From: Chara braunii
Lineage: Eukaryota > Streptophyta > Charophyceae > Charales > Characeae
Assembly: GCA_003427395.1 (NCBI GenBank)
Contig: BFEA01000334.1
Span: forward strand, 146,782 to 168,149
Length of the DNA stretch: 21,368 nt
Direction of reading: 5' to 3'
Shown one piece after another: positions 18,601-21,368 of this stretch (position 1 is the stretch's first letter; each line of letters begins with the position of its first letter). The notes beneath the pieces were generated by a model. That model did not search any database, was not told the origin of the DNA, and was given only the letters and a program-made list of their open reading frames with translations. Made by a program: the position numbers and the translations under genes.

Positions 18601-19879
18601 GTTTCGATGCTTTGGGCCACGGGAGTTTGGTAATGCATGGATGTCAAGAGGAATCGGTACAGTGGCAGATATATGGGATGTGACAAATGGCCAATGGAAA
18701 ACAGCTGAAGAACTGGCCCCGAGGTTACAGGGACTGTGGCGCCGAGAACAACATTTGCATCAATTGCAGATTGCCGTACCGCAACAATGGGTAGACTTGA
18801 TGAGAATAGGGCCAGTGCCGGTGAAAGGGATGTGGTACAAGAGTTCTCAGCAAGACGCCAGACCATATCTGGAGGATTGAAGACTACTCGGAAGTGGTGG
18901 ACATCACCACCACCTGTTGGAGAGTGAGGGGAGGAACTGATTCACTGGGGGAATCCTTGCAGCTCTCTGAGGAACAGTATCCTCTGCCACAGCTTGACCA
19001 ACTGTTGCCGGTCTGCGTGCTGGAACAAAAACAGACTTATAGACCCTTTTGTTTGAAAACACCGGCCTATGGGCTAGTGGTGGATCCGAGAGATTGGGCG
19101 TGGAACCACCCGATATGTCATTCCAAACGGGTTGGACTATCTGAGTATACAACTAAAATTGGATACCAGATAATGACACCTCACACTGATGTCAATTGGG
19201 TGGTAGCAAGAAAGTGGATGGCAACGGGTTGGATAATGGACATGTCCACCAGATTGGTAACAGCTCTTCCGAGGTTTTGGAAACAAATAATGGAATTGGT
19301 GGTGAGTAAGCATGCAAGTGTGCTCTGGCTGGTGATGCACTTGGCACTGCCGACTAATACTTGGTGTGCCAGAAGAACAGTAAAAGCAACCCCTGAATGT
19401 GGTTTGTGTCATGGCACTAGGATGGAGGACATACAGCACTTCCTGTTATATTGTGAACTCTCCAGACCGTTTTGGGATTGGTGGAGACAGTCAGGTGTTC
19501 CAGTTCCTGATGTGGATTCTCGCTGGGGGAATGAATTCATCCTCCTTGGAACAGCAGCCAGGCGAACCAATCCACAGACTCAATTTGCTCATGCTGAAGA
19601 GACAATAAGAGTGCCATCATATGGACACTTTTGAACCTGAGAAACGCCAGACTTAGAAAGAATGAGCAATTGACACCGCCGATAATCAGAGCAGAGATCA
19701 AATATGCAATCAAACAAGCAATATCGGCTGACTGGGAATACCGAGTTCAAAAGAAAGGATTTTCGGCCAAAGCAGTAAAATGGTTTGGGAGCAGATGGGG
19801 GAATCTCTCGGGATTGGCCAAGGTGGACACAACTCAAGATGGAACACTTGTCATTCGTTTCTCTAACTTCTTTGTATAG
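15617..19879 (+). pseudogene. LINE C ORF2: APE endonuclease, RT and zf-RVT protein, inactivated
   Basis: ATG 15617 lies 4 bp after the ORF1 stop; an in-frame ATG at 15590 overlaps ORF1 and is less likely. The endonuclease reads LVSWNVRGLGSRR, then LLQKTKL, where family members have LQET: the catalytic Glu is Lys (codon 42, AAG). Later come GGDWNT (Asp144), SRIDLFF and SDH (234-235). The RT is complete: APGIDGLPAQFF, KGDRADIANYRPITLMPVLYK, LLDLSKAYDRVSW, RSVRQGCPVAPYLY and FADD (717-718). Breaks follow: TGA at 18326-18328 (after ARWIP), a frameshift near 18835-18845 (the true frame continues as RVLSKTPDHIWRIEDYSE), and a frameshift near 19610. The C-terminal motif CGLCHGTRMEDIQHFLLYC survives, then FWDWW. 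The last block, 19631-19879, ends at TAG 19877-19879. Despite an intact RT core the copy cannot make full ORF2 and has a dead nickase. Confidence 0.9.
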
Positions 19880-20272
19880 GCAGCTGGTCCAAGAAGGCTT
19901 TTTGTTAAGTTTCTCTAATTGTTTAGCTCAGAGTTTGCCCTTTCTCTTTGATTTGGTGTGATTAGATTATAGGTTTTCGACTCTTGTTCAAATTTTGAAT
20001 GTGGTAGGTGTAACAGTGAAAGATAGGAATAGCTAATAGGAAAGTTGACGGAGGGCTTAGTGTTGACAGGTAGATAGACTATATAGTTTAGTTTCTGGTT
20101 TCTCAACTTGCTCTTGTTTTCTTCCATTACATTGCCTAGTCAGAGATCGGAATGACGTGAAGCTGGTCGTCCATTTCAAGAGGAACAGCCCACACAGTTC
20201 TTTCACCGTGGCAGGGATGGGTTTGGCCGGAAGTGCCTCGCCCAGCCCGACATTGTCACGTTATATATGTAA
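19880..20272 (+). other. LINE C 3' untranslated region
   Basis: An AT-rich, non-coding stretch between the ORF2 stop and the module head. Short open frames here have no recognisable motif. Confidence 0.55.
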
Positions 20273-20320
20273 GGGACGCCGGACCCAGTTTCCGGCAATG
20301 AATGGAAATTTCTTTCACTT

Positions 20321-20353
<33 letters not shown>
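20273..20353 (+). other. Hairpin-1 module at the LINE C 3' end plus 29-nt poly-A
   Basis: GGGACGCCGGACCC starts at 20273. Hairpin 1 is GCCGGA 20278-20283 with TCCGGC 20291-20296: relative to the GCTGGA/TCCAGC copies the third pair changed from T-A to C-G on both sides. Hairpins 2 and 3 are missing. After a short T-rich stretch, poly-A runs 20325-20353. Confidence 0.72.
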
Positions 20354-20356
<3 letters not shown>

Positions 20357-20475
20357 GGGTGGGATACTGGTGGTTTATTAAGCCAGGCTTGTCAAAAAAA
20401 AAAAAAAGAGACAAGAGGGCTTGTCCCTTTATAATGTTATAGTTATGGTTGTTATGGTCCTTGGAGATTTGGGCC
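20354..20475. other. Spacer with A-run, short hairpin and a directly repeated 26-nt segment
   Basis: After poly-A of about 14 nt at 20394-20407 comes the hairpin GACAAG-AGGG-CTTGTC. The segment 20437-20462 recurs in the same orientation at 20935-20960 with 23 of 26 matches. No gene was seen. Confidence 0.5.
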
Positions 20476-20870
20476 CTCGTTCGACACCACTACAAATGTA
20501 AGGATCCTTACAAAATCATCGTTCCACCACTCCCTAATGACAACAAAATGGATCCCTAAGCCTGTTTTCACATTCTCGGCTGTTAGGGTCCGCCTTTACA
20601 AAATATAAGGGCGGCCCAGGCAAAAGGACAAAAATCTCTAGGGAGCCCTCGGAGGTGAGTAGAAATGTAAGGGTGGGACCCTACGGATTGCCCGACAGGT
20701 AGAGGTCCTGCTGACACCCGGCCCTCCTCTCCTGAGATGTAATGGCGGGTGAGTGTAGGGTCTTCCTCACGGGCTGTGGAACGGAAAAAAAAAGTTCACC
20801 CTCAGGCGGGTCCAGTTAGGGCGCCCTTACAATGTAAGAATTCGTTTGTAAGTGAGTGGTGTGGAACGAG
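20476..20870. repeat. Palindrome-rich segment bounded by 16-bp inverted repeats
   Basis: CTCGTTCGACACCACT at 20476-20491 is matched inverted at 20855-20870 (15 of 16). Inside lie a perfect 16-bp palindrome TGTAAGGATCCTTACA at 20497-20512, CCGCC...GGCGG arms around 20589-20612, GTAAGGGT-GGG-ACCC-TAC near 20666-20684, and CTTACA-A-TGTAAG at 20826-20838. It may be a non-autonomous DNA transposon or foldback. No coding potential was recognised. Confidence 0.5.
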
Positions 20871-21200
20871 CCCCTTGGTCCCTTTTTTGAAAGACATGTG
20901 TAATGATGCCCTTGGAGATCGCGCCCATTTATTATTATACTTATGGCTGTTGTGGTCCTTTCACGTTCACAAGTGCCCTGGACTGGGCTGGTGTCTGTCT
21001 GCCCTGCATGAGCAAGGCATGGGATAATTACATATGTATCATATCTGGTGAAAAACTGGCCTGAACACATTGTTTTGCATCAAGTACGGGGCATCTTTTC
21101 GGCCAGATACCGCTAGCTATAACAACCATGTCCTGTGTATTGGAGAGACAGTTGTAAACTCAGAAATAAGGGCTTGCTTTTTCGATGGCCTCTTTCTGTT
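20871..21200. other. Non-coding spacer
   Basis: Apart from the second copy of the 26-nt segment at 20935-20960, I recognise nothing here. The open frames are short and lack motifs. Confidence 0.4.
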
Positions 21201-21230
21201 GGGTGGGGGGGAGGGGGAGGGGGGAGGGAA
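21201..21230. other. G-rich tract with potential G-quadruplex
   Basis: Five G-runs of three or more (GGG, GGGGGG, GGGGG, GGGGGG, GGG) are separated by single T or A residues, giving several one-base-loop quadruplex options. A hairpin GTGGTGG/CCACCAC follows at about 21239-21260. Confidence 0.6.
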
Positions 21231-21300
21231 GCCCCACGTGGTGGGAACCCATCCACCACCCCATAATATAGTAATATACATGCATACCTACCATAGAGAT

Positions 21301-21301
<1 letters not shown>

Positions 21302-21368
<67 letters not shown>
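21302..21368. repeat. (CA)n microsatellite, interrupted by GAGG
   Basis: CA dinucleotides run from 21302 to 21333 and from 21338 to the window end, broken by GAGG. Minus-strand Cys/Val open frames come from this array. Confidence 0.95.

Larger units (their letters stand above)
13558..20353 (+). mobile_element. LINE C: near full-length plant-L1-type non-LTR retrotransposon
   Basis: Order: 5' tandem repeats, ORF1 (13681-15612), ORF2 (15617-19879), a 395-bp 3' region, a one-hairpin module head at 20273, and 29-nt poly-A at 20325-20353. ORF1 and ORF2 are in different frames and separated by 4 bp, as expected for a bicistronic LINE. Both ends are approximate. ORF2 defects make it non-autonomous today. 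Confidence 0.85.

Noticed and set aside
20157-20381. A 74-codon open frame over the LINE C 3' end
   Set aside because: It ends in a Lys run encoded by the poly-A tail and has no motif.
21113-21366. Minus-strand Cys/Val-repeat proteins
   Set aside because: They are translations of the (CA)n array.
1-21368. CRISPR array, bacterial operon or phage content
   Set aside because: No spaced direct repeats of CRISPR type, no ribosome-binding-site-led gene strings and no phage genes. The content is eukaryotic retroelements.

Overview
The window looks like nuclear DNA from a large, repeat-rich eukaryotic genome. It is intron- and gene-poor and full of decayed retroelements, A-rich tails, homopolymers and microsatellites. 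The non-LTR elements carry an APE-type endonuclease, a reverse transcriptase (RT) with FADD, and a C-terminal CCHC (zf-RVT-like) motif. ORF1 has a plant-LINE-type region followed by a zinc knuckle. This is the plant L1 architecture, so a streptophyte is likely; a charophyte alga such as Chara is my best guess, but that is inference. Single Ns inside repeats point to a draft assembly.

Layout. 61-909: decayed Ulp1/SENP-type (C48) cysteine protease. 1012-1105: telomere-like CCCTTAC repeat. 1473-2377: frameshifted RT of Penelope/telomerase type with no GIY-YIG domain in view. 2512-4235: 5'-truncated LINE A, the C-terminal part of ORF2 only. 4340-5830: non-coding repeats, including two copies of a ~320-bp structured repeat and several copies of a short hairpin-bearing module with a poly-A tail. 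6422-10465: LINE B, one long ORF2 frame broken by three stops, with the first part of the endonuclease missing. 10466-11139: its 3' region, ending in another hairpin module. 11230-13030: two foldback (MITE-like) elements, more module copies, an (ATT)n array and a poly-T/poly-G block. 13558-20353: LINE C, with an intact 643-aa ORF1 and a nearly full-length but inactivated ORF2. 20354-21368: palindrome-rich non-coding DNA ending in a G-rich tract and a (CA)n array.

No gene here looks like an active host gene. Only LINE C ORF1 is an uninterrupted, plausible protein. The most interesting signal is a short RNA-like module, GGGACGCYGGRCCC and onward, present at least six times, with partial copies in addition. 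Its first hairpin keeps pairing through compensatory changes (GCTGGA/TCCAGC, GCTGGG/CCCAGC, GCCGGA/TCCGGC). Its third hairpin is rebuilt with unrelated sequence in different copies while staying paired. The module lies before A-tails downstream of LINEs B and C and also occurs alone, in one case flanked by a perfect 17-bp target-site duplication. It is therefore a retroposed, structured RNA: a SINE family, or a LINE 3' recognition tail shared with SINEs. A second item of interest is the endonuclease-less Penelope-like RT next to telomere-like repeats.
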